Positions 10,880-23,303 of a DNA stretch of 64,000 nucleotides are shown here, piece after piece (the first letter of the stretch is position 1; every line of letters starts with the position of its first letter). The DNA lies in NCBI GenBank assembly GCA_039707655.1, contig CM077665.1, positions 444,229,531 to 444,293,530 of the forward strand, written 5' to 3'. The position numbers were made by a program, and so were the translations under genes. Under the pieces are notes generated by a model, which saw nothing but the letters and a program-made list of their open reading frames with translations, did not search any database and was not told the origin of the DNA. Source of the stretch: Elymus sibiricus. Its lineage: Eukaryota; Streptophyta; Magnoliopsida; Poales; Poaceae.

Positions 10880-11210
10880 CCTCGGGTGTATTCACTTATA
10901 AATTTACAAAAGCTTTCGATAACTTGCTGCCATTTATTTTACTTAATTTTATTTTACAATTTATAATTATCTACTATCATCTACGTATTTCACTTGCTTG
11001 CAAATAACGAGTCCAAAGGGATTGACAACCCTCTTGCCCGCGTTGGGTGCAAGTGTTTGTTTCTTTGTGTGCAGTCGCTGAAGACGGTGGTTGCGTGTTA
11101 CTCCTATTGATTCGATAAACCTTGGTTCTTAACTGAGGGAAATACTTATCCGTATTGTGCTGCAATAACCCGTTCCTCTTCACTGAAAACCCAACGCAGA
11201 TCACAAGTAT
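10880..11210 (+). repeat. LTR 3'-end fragment of a Sabrina-like Gypsy element
   Basis: From about 11010 to 11207 the sequence (GGGATTGACAACCCTCTTGC, GGTGCAAGTGTTTGTTTC, AACTGAGGGAAATACTTATC) matches, read by eye, the end of the Sabrina-like LTR at 58151 on the other strand. It finishes near caagtatca. No internal domain follows, so it is a truncated LTR piece. The bases before it (10880-11010) are AT-rich and LTR-like. Confidence 0.5.
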
Positions 11211-12500
11211 CAGCCATTTTTATCTTTCTCCCTACAACCCCTCCCCCCACCCCCCCGGTCGCCGCCGCCGCCCATTTTCGGATCCGTGCCGAGGCCAGCC
11301 GTTCGCACCCACCCCGCAGCCGGCCACCTTCCAACGCCTCACCCTCACCGTCGCCGTCGCCGCCAACACCTCCTTGCTCGGCCCAGCGCCCGACAGAGCG
11401 TCCTCGTCTGCCTCTGGCTACTGGCCGGACGCCTACACGCTCGCCGGAAGCCGAAGTCGTCGCCAGCAGGGACTTTCCGGGGATTCTTGGTATCATAGAT
11501 TGTATGCACTAGCAGTGGAAGAACTGCCCTTCTGCTTGGCAGGGGCAGTATAGGGGCCATGTCAAAGCTTGCACCATCATACTCAAGGTCGTGGAATCAC
11601 AAGATCTCCGGATCTGGCATTCTTTCTTCGGCATGGCCGGATCTCACAACGATATCAATGTGCTTCAAAGATCTCCGGTGTTTTCAAGGCTTGCAGACGG
11701 CAACAGTCCGGAGGTCAATGTTGAGATCAATGGACACCAGTACGAAAATGGATACTACCTAGCTTATGGTATTTATCCTTAGTGGACTACTCTTGTGAAG
11801 AAAATCCCCGGCCCTATATGAGAGAAAAGGAAGAGATTTGCCGAGAAACAACAGAGTGCTAGAAAGGATGTGGAGCGTGCCTTTGGCGTTCTTCAATCTC
11901 GATGGGGCATCGTTCGGTATCCTGCTAAAACTTGGAGCACCAAGAAGTTGTGGGAGGTGATGACAACTTGCGTGATCATGCACAACATGATCGTTGAGGA
12001 TGAGCGCCCGAAATGTATCTATGACCAAGGGTTTCAGTTTCAGGGTGACAATGTTGTGCCTGAGCATGGAGGAGCGCAACGTTTGCACAGTTCACCGAAT
12101 TTCATCATCAAATGCATGATTGGGAAACTCACGTTCAACGGCAAGATGATTTGATTGAGTATAAGTGGGCTCATGTTGGCAACCGATAGATGTATTGGTC
12201 TATTTTATTTGAGACAAATTAATTTCTATTTGGCTTGTAAACTATGAGAAATTTTTATTCGGTTGTGAAACTATGATATATTTGTATTTTGTTTAAATTA
12301 TGTGAAATACGAACAATTTTTTCCCTATGTTTGAATGCCAAAGAGTAAAAATTTGGACGCTGACCGTCTGTGAGGACGAAAATGCGTCTGCGCGTTGGGC
12401 GTACGGCCGACCCAAACGAAAAGGGGTGGACGTGTCGACCCAAACGGACAAAAAGCTGACAAAGCGGGCGTCCGTTTGGGTCGGCTGGTTGGAGTTGCTC
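11211..12500 (+). mobile_element. PIF/Harbinger element remnant (copy 2)
   Basis: The right end finishes in GGTTGGAGTTGCTC followed by TTA (12501-12503), giving the terminus GAGCAACTCCAACC, typical of Harbinger ends. A subterminal GC-rich tract with CCGACCCAAACG-type repeats precedes it. The transposase remnant runs on the plus strand. No matching left terminus is visible, so the 5' part is probably lost. The GC-rich stretch 11230-11500 may be its leader or unrelated sequence. Confidence 0.55.
11500..12154 (+). pseudogene. Harbinger transposase pseudogene (copy 2)
   Basis: The plus-strand translation shows the C-terminal half of a Harbinger DDE nuclease. GSHNDINVLQRSPVFSRL holds the middle catalytic Asp, GHQYENGYYLAYGIYP follows, and KDVERAFGVLQSRWGIVRYP holds the catalytic Glu, then WEVMTTCVIMHNMIVEDER. 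It is better preserved than copy 1, but stops interrupt it after GIYP and before EKRKRFAEK. The N-terminal part with the first catalytic Asp is missing or unreadable. It is not functional as it stands. Confidence 0.85.
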
Positions 12501-12784
12501 TTAAAGCATCTACAACCGGACTTGGCAAATCCGCCCCCCTCTACGCTCGTGGGCGCGTCCGGGCACGTCCGCGGACAGCACCCACTGGCCCCTTATATGT
12601 TGCGTCGCACATCCACATACCTCAAATGCCAATCATCAATCCATGCACTATGCACGTCGATCATCTGATACAAATTGTCTGAATTCAACATCTCGAAACA
12701 AATCAAATCAAATCAAAGTTCAACAAACAAGACATGCCAAAATGTAATCAATGTCCGAGCGTGACGGATAGATCGCTTGTCGGA

Positions 12785-13174
12785 TCACTGGCCGGACACG
12801 GCCAGCCATGCCGCCTGCTCGTCCTGCTTCGCCTGGGCAGCTAGCTCCTCCTGCATCCGGACTGCCTGCTCCGCCTGCATCCTGGCCGCATGATCCTCTA
12901 CCGCTGTCGCCCTTGCCACCTCGTGCTTCCTACGGTCTTTGATCTCCTTCTTCTTATCTGCAAGCCACTTCTTTGCATGCTCATCCAAGAAGGTTTCGTC
13001 CGCCAACATGATGAAGGCGGACAACAAATGCAAACTCAAGATAAACACATAATACAAGCTTGCACAAAGTAAAGGCATGAAGTAACCGCAGGTGGAGTCG
13101 ATGAAGACGAGATGTGTTGCCGAAGTTCCCTCCTCTGGGGGAGTTACGTCTTCGTTGGAGAGGTGTGGAGGCAC
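12785..13174 (-). CDS. Hypothetical element-encoded ORF with coiled C-terminus
   Basis: A 129-residue minus-strand frame within the left half of the split TIR element. Its last 70 residues are strongly helical and charged (FLDEHAKKWLADKKKEIKDR, then repeated MQAEQAVRMQEELAAQAKQ), which suggests a coiled coil. The middle is hydrophobic and does not look native to the same protein. A similar helical tail is found in accessory ORFs of grass Harbinger-like elements. The start is uncertain and upstream frames are broken, so it is more likely a remnant than a working gene. Confidence 0.35.
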   Translation of the reverse strand: MPPHLSNEDVTPPEEGTSATHLVFIDSTCGYFMPLLCASLYYVFILSLHLLSAFIMLADETFLDEHAKKWLADKKKEIKDRRKHEVARATAVEDHAARMQAEQAVRMQEELAAQAKQDEQAAWLAVSGQ

Positions 13175-13626
13175 AAATCACAATGCTCCCCAAGATGTCA
13201 CTAGGACCACCTTATTTTGCCCACGCCCTCGCATAATGCAAGATGTCATGATTCTACTAGTCGTGCCCTTGAAGGCGGCGACCAGGCCTTTACAAAAAAA
13301 GGCTAGAGCTATATCCGCAACTTAATTGTAGGCTCCCAACACCACCCCAAAGCTTCACCACAATGGAATGTGGCTCCAAGGTGACCTCTTCCGTCTAGGG
13401 AGCCCAAACACTCAAGAGTAACCAGATCCACAAAGGATAGTGGGGGGGATAAAAATATCTCTTGATGAAAGTGTAGATCGAGGCCTCTCTTCCAAAACCT
13501 AAAGAATAAACAAGTATTAATGGCCAGGGAGGGAGATCGAGCGAGTTTGAATTTGGGTAACAAAGGAGCAAATGGGAAAAAGAGAGGCGGTCCTCTTTGT
13601 TAGGACCGTGAGAATATCGACCATGG

Positions 13627-15413
13627 TGTTGGAAATATGCCCTTGGAAATATGCCCTAGAGGCAATAATAAATTGGTTATTATCATATTTCCATGTTCAT
13701 GATAATCGTTTATTATCCATGCTAGAATTGTATTGATCGGAAACTTAAATACATGTGTGGATATATAAACAACACCGTGTCCCTAGTGAGCCTCTACTAG
13801 ACTAGATCGTTGATCAAAGATGGTTAAGGTTTCCTAACCATAGACATGAGTTGTCATTTGATAACAGGGTCACATCATTAGGAGAATGATGTGATGGACA
13901 TGACCCAACCGTAAGCATAACATTAGATCGTATCACTAAGTTTATTGCTACTGCTTTCTTCATGTAAAGTATCTGTTCCTAAGACCATGAGATCATGCAA
14001 CTCCCTGACACCGTAGGAATGCCTTGTGTGTATCAAACATCACTTCGTAACTGGGTGATCATAAAGGTACTATCCAGGTATCTTCGAGGTTGTATGTTGG
14101 GTTGGCATGGATCGAGACTGGGATTTGTCACTCCGTTTGACGGAGAGGTATCTCTGGGCCCTCTCGGTAATACGACATCACAAGAAGCTTGCAGGCAATG
14201 TGACTAAGGAGTTAGTCACGTGATCTTGTATTACGGAACGAGTAAATAGACTTGCCGGTAACGAGATTGAACTAGATATGGAGATACCGACGATCGAATC
14301 TCGGGCAAGTAATATACCCATGGACAAAGGGAACTGCATACGGGATTAACTGAATCCTTGAAATCGTGGTTCGACCGATGAAGATCTTTGTGGAATATGT
14401 AGGAGCCATTATGGGCATCCAGGTCCTGCTATTGGTTATTGACCGGAGAGGAGTCTCGGTCATGTCTACATGATTCTCGAACCCGTAGGGTCCGCACGCT
14501 TAACGCTTGGTGACGGTAGAGTAGTATTGGGATATGTACGTTGATGACCGAATGCTGTTCGGAGTCCCGGATGAGATCCTAGATGTCATGAGGAGCTCCG
14601 GAATGGTCCGGAGGTAAAGATTTATATACGAGAAGTCATATTTTGACTATCGGAAAAGTTTCGGGTTTTGCCCGTATTGTACCGGGAAGCTTCTGGAAGT
14701 TTCCGGAGGATTCCGGAGGAGTCCGGAAGTCCATGGAATGTTCCACCACGCCCCTTAGGTCATCATGGGCTGTAGGGGGGCACCCTAGCCTTATTGTGCC
14801 AGCCCCCCAAGGGCCCATGCAGCTAGGGGGTAGAAACCTTGAGGGGCAAGGCACCTCGGAGGTGCCTTGGGGAGGGAGGACTCCTCCCTCCTAGCCGCCA
14901 CCCCCTCCTTGGAGGAGGGGCCAAGGCTGCGCCCCAACCCTGCCCCTTGCCTCCTATATATAGTAGAGGAGAGGGGAGGGCTGCACACAACAATTCCCAT
15001 GCCCCGGCGGCAGCCCTCTCCCTCCGGTTACTCCGTTTTCTCCTCAGATCGCATCTACAGTAGCGCTTGGCGAATCCCTGCTGGGATTGCTCCACCACCA
15101 TCTCCACCACGCCGTCGTGCTGGTTGAGATCCCATATACTTCTCCGCCCTCTCTTGCTGGATCAAGGAGGCGGAGACGTCATCGAGCCGCACGTGTGCTG
15201 AACGCGGAGGTGTCGTTCGTTCGGCGCTGGATCAGATCGGATTGCGATTGGATCGTGAAGAGTACGACTACATCAACCGCGTTATATACGCTTCCGCTTA
15301 GTGATCTACAAGGGTATGTAGACACAATCCCCCTGTCGTAGCTATGCATCTCCATGGATAGATCTTGCGTGTGCGTAGGAAATTGTTTGTTTCCCATGCA
15401 ATGTTCCCCAACA
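13627..15413 (+). repeat. 5' LTR of the Angela-like element
   Basis: This 1787-bp LTR begins TGTTGGAAATATGCCC and ends GTTCCCCAACA. A TATA-like CCTATATATAG lies near 14951. Immediately after its first bases, a 14-bp segment (TTGGAAATATGCCC) is repeated in tandem at 13629 and 13643; the other LTR lacks this, so it arose after insertion. Several point differences separate the two LTRs. Confidence 0.93.
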
Positions 15414-15430
15414 GTGGCATTGATGTTAGG
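15414..15430 (+). promoter_or_regulatory. Decayed primer-binding site of the Angela-like element
   Basis: The bases after the LTR (GTGGCATTGATGTTAGG) occupy the place of the initiator-tRNA(Met) site, normally TGGTATCAGAGC in this group. Several changes make it a poor match. Confidence 0.5.
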
Positions 15431-16666
15431 TCTATGCATAGATCTATGCGTAGATGATATGCACGAGTTGAACACAAAGAAGTTGTGGGCGTTGATGTTC
15501 ATATTGTTTACCACCTTAGTCTTATTTTGATTCGGCGGTATTATTGGATGAAGCAGGCCGGACCAACCTTACTTGTCCTCGCACAAGAGACCGGTTCCAC
15601 CGACTGACATGCAACTTGTTTGCATAAAGGTGGCTGGCGGGTGTCTGTCTCTCCCACTTTTGTTGAATCAGATCCGATAGAGGCGGTCCTTGTAGAAGGT
15701 TAAAAGGCAACTTGAATATCACCGTTGTGGCTTTGCGTAGGTAAGAACGGTTCTTGCTAGTTACCCATAGCAGCCACGTAAAACATACAACAACAAATTA
15801 GAGGATGTCTAACTTGTTTTTGTAGGGTATTTTGTGATGTGATATGGCCAAAATATGATTTGATATGTGTGATGTATGAGATGATCATGTGTTGTATAGT
15901 TATCACGACTTGCATGTCGATGAGTACGGCAACCGGCAGGAGCCATAGGGTTGTATTTAATTTATTTGTGCCATTTGCTTTATTTTATCACTATGAGTTA
16001 GCAGTAGTTGTAGAAGCAATAGTTGGCGCGACAACCACATGACGACACGATGATGGAGATCATGGTGTCATGCCAGTAATGATGGAGATCATGCCGGTGC
16101 TTTGGAGATGGAGATCAAAATCACAAGATGATGATGGCCATATCATGTCACTTATATGATTTGCATGTTATGTTTATCCTTTTATGCATCTTATTTTGCT
16201 TAGGACGACGGTAGCATTATAAGATGATCCCTCACTAAATTTCAAGATACAATTGTGTTCTCCCCAAGTATGCACCGTTGCGAAAGTTCGTCGTTTCGAA
16301 GCACCTCGTGATGATCGGGTGTGATAGACTCTTTGTTCACATACAACGGGTGTAAGCCAATTTTACACATGCGGAATACTTGGGTTAAACTTGACGAGCC
16401 TAGCATATACAGACATGGCTTGGAACACAGGAGACCGAAAGGTCGAACATGAGTCATATAGTAGATATGATCAACATGGAGATGTTCACCATTGAAACCA
16501 CCTCATCTCACATGATGATCGGACTTAGGTTGGTGGATTTGGATCATGTCACACTTAGACAACCTGAGGGATGTTGATTTGAGTGGGAGTTCATTAGTAA
16601 TTTGATTAACTGAACTAATTATCATGAACATAGTCAAAATGTCTTTGCAAGTTATGTTGTAGATCA
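15431..16666 (+). other. Untranslated leader of the Angela-like element
   Basis: About 1.2 kb of non-coding sequence between the primer-binding site and gag, which is normal in BARE/Angela elements. It includes a short direct repeat of GATGGAGATCATG near 16050 and 16082. No gene is seen. Confidence 0.6.
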
Positions 16667-17463
16667 ATGGCTCGCGCTGTAGCTCCCCTGTATTTTGATA
16701 TGTTCCTAGAGAAAGGCTAAGTTGAAAGATAGTGTAAGCAATGTGCGGACTGGGTCCGTAATCTGAGGATTGTCCTCACTGCTGCACAGAAGGCTTATGT
16801 CCTCGATGCACCGCTCAGTGTGCCAACCCCTCTAGCGTCATCTGTGGATGTTATGAACGCCTGGCAGATACGTTGTGATGACTACTCGATAGTTTAGTGC
16901 TCCATGCTTTACGTCTTAGAATCGGGGCTCCAAATACGTTTTGAACGCCATGGAGCATATGAGATGTTCCAAGAGCTGAAATTGATATTTCAGGCTCATG
17001 TCCATGTTGAGAGGTATGAGACCTCTGACAAGTTGTTTGCCTACAAGATGGAGGAGAATAGCTCAGTCAGTGAGCATGTGCTCAGAATGTCCGGGTGCTA
17101 CAATCGCTTGAATCAAGTGGGAGTTAATCTTCCAGATAAGATAGTGATTGACAGAGTTCTCCAGTCACTGTCACCAAGCTACTAGAGCTTTGTGATGAAC
17201 TATAACATGCAAGGGGTGGAGATGATGATCCCTGAGCTATTCGCGATGCTTAAGGCCGCGGAGGTAGAAATCAAGAAGGAGCATCAAGTGTTGATGGTTA
17301 ACAAGACCACTAGTTTCAAGAAGGGCAAGGGCAAGAAGGGAAACTTCAAGAATGGCAAGCCAGTTGCCACTCCAGTGGAAAAACCCAAGGTTGAACCCAA
17401 ACCCGAGACTAAGTGCTTCTATTGTGAGGGGAACGATCGCTGGTAGCGAAACTACCCCAAATA
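16667..17463 (+). pseudogene. Copia gag pseudogene
   Basis: The capsid/nucleocapsid gene begins MARAVAPLYFDMFLEKG but has a stop a few codons later, another before SMLYVLESGLQIRF, and one after QSLSPSY. Recognisable gag segments include KMEENSSVSEHVLRMSGCYN and the lysine-rich stretch before the zinc knuckle. The knuckle starts CFYC, but its His and last Cys are lost (GNDRW, then RNYPKYL), so the RNA-binding CCHC motif is broken. In an active element this protein forms the cytoplasmic particle. Confidence 0.88.
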
Positions 17464-20345
17464 CTTGGTAGATAAGAAGGCTGGCAACGTCAACAAAAGT
17501 ATATTTGATATACATGTTATTGATGTGTACCTTACTAGTACTCGTAGTAGCGCATGGGTATTAGATACCGATTCAGTTGCTAATATTCGTAACTCGAAAC
17601 AAAAGCTGCGGAATAAACCAAGACTAGCTAAGGGCGAGGTGACGATGTGTGTTGGAAGTATTTCCAAGGTTGATGTGATCACCATCGTACGCTCCCTCTA
17701 CCTTAGGGATTAGTGTTGAACCTAAATAAATGTTATTTAGTGTTTGAGTTGAGCATGAACATGATTAGATCGTGTTTATTGCAATACGGTTATTCATTTA
17801 AGTCAGAGAATAATGGTTGTTCTGTTTACATGAATAATACCTTCTATGGTCATGCACCCAATGTGAATGGTTTATTGAATCTCGATCGTAGTGATACACA
17901 TGTTCATAATATTGATGCCAAAAGATGCAAAGTTAATAATGATAGTACCACATATTTGTGGCACTGTCGCTAAGGTCATATTGGTGTAAAGTGCATGAAG
18001 AAACTCCATGCTGATGGATCTTTGGACTCACTCGATTTCGAATCGCTTGAGACATGCGGACCATGCCTCATGGGCAAGATGACCGAGACCCCGTTTTCCG
18101 GTACCATGGAGCGGGCAAGTGACTTATTGGAAATGATACATACTAATGTATGCGGTCCAATGAGTGTTGAAGCGCGTGGTGGATATTGTTATTTTCTTAT
18201 CTTCACGGATGACTTGAGTAGATATTGGGATATTTACTTAACGAAACACAAGTCTCAAACGTTTGAAGAGTTCAAACAATTTTAGAGTGAAGTTGAAAAT
18301 CATCGTAACAAGAAGATAAAATGTCTACGATGTGATCGTGATGGTGAATATCTGAGTTACGAGTTTGGTATGCATTTAAGACAATGTGGAATTGTTTCAC
18401 AGCTCATGCCACCTAGAACACCACAGCGTAATGGTGTGTTCGAACGTCGTAATCGTACTCTATTGGATATGGTGCGATCTATGATGTCTCTTACTGATTT
18501 GCCACTATCGTTTTGGGGTTATACATTAGAGACAACTACATTCACTTTAAATAGGGCACAATCTAAATCCGTTGAGATGACACCATATGAATCATGGTTT
18601 GGCAAGAAACCTAAGTTGTCATTTCTTAGAGTTTGGGGATACGCCACTTATGTCTGATAAGCTCGAACCCAAAGCAAAAAAGTGCATCTTCATAAGATAC
18701 CCTAGAGCAACAATTGGGTATACCTTCTATCACAGATCCGAAGGCAAGGCCTTTGTTGCCAAGAATGGATCCTTTCCAGAGAAGGAGGCTCTCTCGAAAG
18801 AAGTGAGTGGGAGGAAGGTAGAACTTGATAAGGTTATCGAATCTTCACTTGAATTGGAAATTAGCGTAACGTAGAAAAGTGTTCCTGTGATGCGTACACC
18901 AATTGAAGAGGAAGCTAATGATGATGATCATGAAACTTCAGATCAAGTTACTACTGAGTCTCGTAGGACGACAATGACACATACTACCTAGAGTGGTGCG
19001 GTAATCCTGTCTTGAAAGTCATGTTGTTAGACAACGATGAGCCTACGAACTATAAAGAAGCGATGGTGGGCCCGGATTCCAACAAATGACTAGGAGCCAT
19101 GAAATCCGAGATAGGATCCATGTATGAAAACCAAGTATGGACTTTGGTAGACTTGCCCGATGACCGGCAGGACATTAAGTACACATGGATCTTTAAGAAG
19201 AAGACATATGTTGATGGTAATGTCACCATTTATGAAGCTGGACTTGACGCAAAGAGGTTTCCGACAAGTTCAAGGAGTTGACTACAATGAGACTTTCTCA
19301 CTCGTAGCCATGCTAAAGTCTGTTGGGATTATGTTAGCAGTTGTTGCATTTTTGGATTACGAAATCTGACAGATGGATGTCAAAACAACATTTCCTTAAC
19401 GGTTTCCGTGAGGAAAGGTTGTATGTGATACATCCGAAAGGTTTTTTTGATCCTAAGGATGCTAAAAGGTATGCAAGCTCCAGCGATCCTTCTATGGACT
19501 GGTGCAAGCATCTCGTAGTTGGAATATACACTTTGATGGGGTGATCAAAGCTTTTGGGTTTATACAAAGTTTATGAAGAAACTTGTATTTACAAGAAAGT
19601 GAGTGGGAGCACTATAACATTTCTGATAAGTATATGTGGATGACATATTGTTGATTGGAAATGATGTAGAATTTCTGGAAAGCAAAAAGGTCCGTTTGAA
19701 AGGAGTTTTTGAAAGGAAGACCTGGGTAAAGGTGCTTACATATTGGGCATCAAGATCTATAGAGATGGATCAAGACGCCTGATAAGACTTTCACAGAGCA
19801 CATGTCTTGACAAGATTTTGAAGGAGTTCAAAATGGATCAGCCAAAGAAGGAATTCTTGCCTGAGTTGTAAGGCGTGAAGTTGAGTAAGACTCAAAGCTC
19901 AACCTCGGTAGAAGAAAGAGAAAGGATGAAGGTCGTCCCCTATGCCTCAGCCATAGGATCTATACTGTATGCCATGTTGTGTACCGCACGTGATGTGTGC
20001 CTTGCCATGAGTCTGGCAAGGGGGTACAAGAGTGATCCAGGATTGGATCACTGGACAGTGGTCAAAATTATCCTTAGGTAGCTAAAGAGGACTAAGGAAA
20101 TGTTTCTCGGTAATGGAGTTGATAAAGAGTTCGTCGTAAAGAGTTACGTCGATGCAAGCTTTGACACCAATCCGGATGACTATGAGTAGAAAACCGGATA
20201 CATATAGTGGAGCAGTCATTTGGAATAGCTCCAAGTGGAGTGCAGTAGTAGCATCTACAATATGACATAGATATTTGCAAAGTACACACGGATCTGAATG
20301 TTGTAGACCCATTGACTAAAACCTCTCTCACAAGCAAAACATGAT
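17464..20345 (+). pseudogene. Copia pol pseudogene (protease, integrase, RT, RNase H)
   Basis: Domains follow in Copia order. The protease near 17570 has WVLDTDS, so the catalytic DTG is now DTD. The pre-integrase HHCC region (LWHCR, stop, GHIG, then CGPCLMGKM) runs to 18100. The integrase core has IHTNVCGP, so its first catalytic Asp is Asn, while CDRDGEYLS and the Glu of FERRNRTLLDM remain. Reverse transcriptase starts near 19090 (MKSEIGSMYENQVWTLVDLP); its YVDD motif is readable at 19633-19644 but in a shifted frame. RNase H has YASAIGSILYAMLCTARDV near 19940, and the end reads NVVDPLTK near 20300. Many stops and frameshifts are present. Confidence 0.9.
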
Positions 20346-20409
20346 CAAACCCCAGAACTCATTGGGTGTGAATCACATGGTGATGTGAACTAGATTATTG
20401 ACTCTAGTG

Positions 20410-20421
20410 CAAGTGGGAGAC
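20410..20421 (+). promoter_or_regulatory. Polypurine tract of the Angela-like element
   Basis: CAAGTGGGAGAC directly precedes the 3' LTR and is the priming site for plus-strand DNA synthesis. Confidence 0.8.
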
Positions 20422-22184
20422 TGTTGGAAATATGCCCTAGAGGCAATAATAAATTGGTTATTATCATATTTCCATGTTCATGATAATCGTTTATTATCCG
20501 TGCTAGAATTGTATTGACCGGAAACTTAAATACATGTGTGGATATATAAACAACACCGTGTCCCTAGTGAGCCTCTACTAGACTAGCTCGTTGATCAAAG
20601 ATGATTAAGGTTTCCTAACCATAGACATGAGTTGTCATTTGATAACAGGGTCACATCATTAGGAGAATGATGTGATGGACATGACCCAACCGTAAGCATA
20701 GCATTTGATCGTATCACTAAGTTTATTGCTACTACTTTCTTCATGTCAAGTATCTGTTCCTAAGACCATGAGATCATGCAAATCCCTGACACCAGAGGAA
20801 TGCCTTGTGTGTATTAAATGTCACTTCGTAACTGGGTGATCATAAAGGTACTATACAGGTATCTCCGAGGGTGTCTATTGGGTTGGCATGGATCGAGACT
20901 AGGATTTGTAACTCCGTTTGACGGAGAGGTATCTCTGGGCCCTCTCAGTAATATGACATCACAAGAATCTTGCAAGCAATGTGAGTAAGGAGTTAGTCAT
21001 GGGATCTTGTATTATGTAACGAGTAAAGAGACTTGCCGGTAATGATATTGAACTAGGTATGGAGATACCAACGATCGAATCTCGGGCAAGTAACATACCC
21101 ATGGACAAAGGGAACTGCATACGAGATTAACTGAATCCTTGACATCGTGGTTCAACCGATGAAGATATTTGTGGAATATGTAGGAGCCATTATGGGCATA
21201 CAGGGCCCGCTATTAGTTATTGACCGGAGAGGAGTCTCGGTCATGTCTACATGATTCTCAAACCCGTAGGGTCCGCACGCTTAACGTTCGGTGACGCTAG
21301 AGTAGTATTGGGATATGTACGTTGGTGACCGAATGTTGTTCGGAGTCCCGGATGAGATCCCGGACGTCGCGAGGAGCTCCGGAATGGTCCGGAGGTAAAG
21401 ATTTATATACGAGAAGTCATATTTTGGCTACCGGAAAAGTTTCGGGTTTTGTCGGTATTGTACCAGGAAGCTTCCGGAAGGTTCCGCAAGAGTCCGGAAG
21501 TCCATGGAAGGTTCCACCATTCCCCTTAGGCCATCATGGGCTTTAGGGGGGCGCCCTAGACTTATTGGGCCAGCCCTCCAAGGGCCCATGCAGCTAGGGG
21601 GTAGAAACCTTGAGGGGCAAGGCACCTCGGAGGTGCCTTGGGGAGGGAGGACTCCTCCCTCCTAGCCGCCACCCCCTCCTTGGAGGAGGGGCCAAGGCTT
21701 TGCCCCAACCCTGCCCCTTGCCTCCTATATATAGTAGAGGAGAGGGGAGGGCTGCACACGACAATTTCCACGCCCCGGAGGCAGCCCTCTCCCTCCGGTT
21801 ACTCCGTTTTCTCCTCCGATCGCATCTACGGTAGCGCTTGGCGGAGCCCTGCCGGGATTGCTCCACCACCATCTCCACCATGTCGTCGTGCTGGTTGAGA
21901 TTCCATCTACTTCTCCACCCTCACTTGCTGGATCAAGGAGGCGGATACGTCATCGAGCCGCACGTGTGCTGAATGCGGAGGTGTTGTCCGTTCGGTGATG
22001 GATCGGATTGGATCGCGATTGGATCGTGAAGAGTACGACTACATCAATCGCGTTATATACGCTTCCGCTTAGCGATCTACAAGGGTATGTAGACACAATC
22101 CCCCTCTGGTAGCTATGCATCTCCATGGATAGATCTTGCGTGTGCGTAGGAATTTTTTTATTTCCCATGCAACGTTCCCCAACA
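20422..22184 (+). repeat. 3' LTR of the Angela-like element
   Basis: This 1763-bp LTR runs from TGTTGGAAATATGCCC to CGTTCCCCAACA. It is collinear with the 5' LTR except for point changes and small indels, among them the absence of the 14-bp duplication near the start. Confidence 0.93.
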
Positions 22185-23303
22185 CATAGGGGGGGTGAAT
22201 GTGAGATTCAAAATTTCTTTTGAATCTTTGAACCGACCCCAAACACAATAGTGGAATAAACTGAGTAGATCAAGCACTGAATATAAATTGACAGAACTGG
22301 ACCGAGCAAAAGGTATAGAGATGGCTAAGCAAATCTTTTGAAGAAAGATATTATAATCGTTCGAGTATAGTGGCTCATAATTTTTACTATATCCACAATG
22401 GTAACACAGTAAGCTAACAGACATAACAACACGAGAGAGTGAACAATGGCAACAAGCACGAACTAAGAATCTTATGAACAAGAGAGAATAAATAGAAACA
22501 AAATCACAAAGGTACGAACAATGACAGAAGTGTGAGCGAGCGAATAACATGCAAGGCAGATAGAGCCACACGAAAGTAAAACATGCTACAAATATGGATA
22601 CATGATCAAGATAACTATCGCAAAGAGCACTAAAGATAAAATCTCGAATATATTCTAGTGAAATAGAATGAACCAGTGGTTCTCGATGGTGATAGATGAT
22701 TTGATAGACCAGTTCACTCTTCTGCAAAAGAGGTACGTCTGGTTGGAGGGACTTGTGATTGAACACAGGAGCAAACCTCTCTCCATCCTCTTCTCCTTCA
22801 ACTCGAAGCTGATCAGACTCCAGGTGATTTCAACCGTGGTAGATACTTGTCGGCGATCTCCAAACCTTCGACAAACTTCTTCGCGAACCACAATTACTTT
22901 TGGTTGCTGAAGACTTTGCTTAGTGAAGACAATACTCTTCAACACATAAGCTGACACCTATCCGTATAGAGAGTGTACGACTCTCAAGAGCAATAGGTAC
23001 AAGAACTCTAACTCGGATCTACTGTGATGCCGAACCACTGTCTAAGTTTTGGATCTTGATTTTCTCTCGGTGGATCTTAAACTCAAATCTCTCGGATAGG
23101 CTCCAATTTTATGTGGGTTTGATGGGCCAGAGTGGGCCTAATCATACGTGGCGGGCGCGTCCGGGCATCCCCATATCCGCCCCAGATTTTGGCTGGAAAT
23201 GGGCAATGCCAGTGAGTCCGGGCGTTTTGGGCTTGATATGGGACGCCCGGTTGGATGGCATTTTTCGTCCATATAATGACATGTTTGGGGCGGGTATGGG
23301 GGC
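22185..23303. other. Right half of the split TIR element, partly unclassified
   Basis: The stretch opens with an AGGGGGGGTGAAT motif common in Triticeae repeats and continues AT-rich to about 23090, then GC-rich subterminal sequence (GGCGGGCGCGTCCGGGC) leads into the TIR. A 202-residue frame on the minus strand (22158-22766) has no recognisable domain and runs into the LTR, so it is treated as chance. An additional insertion between 22190 and 23050 cannot be excluded. Confidence 0.4.

Larger units (their letters stand above)
13627..22184 (+). mobile_element. Full-length Angela/BARE-type Copia retrotransposon
   Basis: Two LTRs (13627-15413 and 20422-22184) flank a decayed gag-pol region on the plus strand. 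The 5-bp flanks are CATGG on the left and CATAG on the right, a target duplication with one later mutation. The LTR start TGTTGGAAATATGCCCTAGA is the signature of the Angela/BARE/WIS group in Triticeae. Total length is 8558 bp, close to the usual size. Domain order is gag, protease, integrase, reverse transcriptase, RNase H, as in Copia. Every domain carries stops or frameshifts, so the copy cannot move by itself. Confidence 0.93.
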
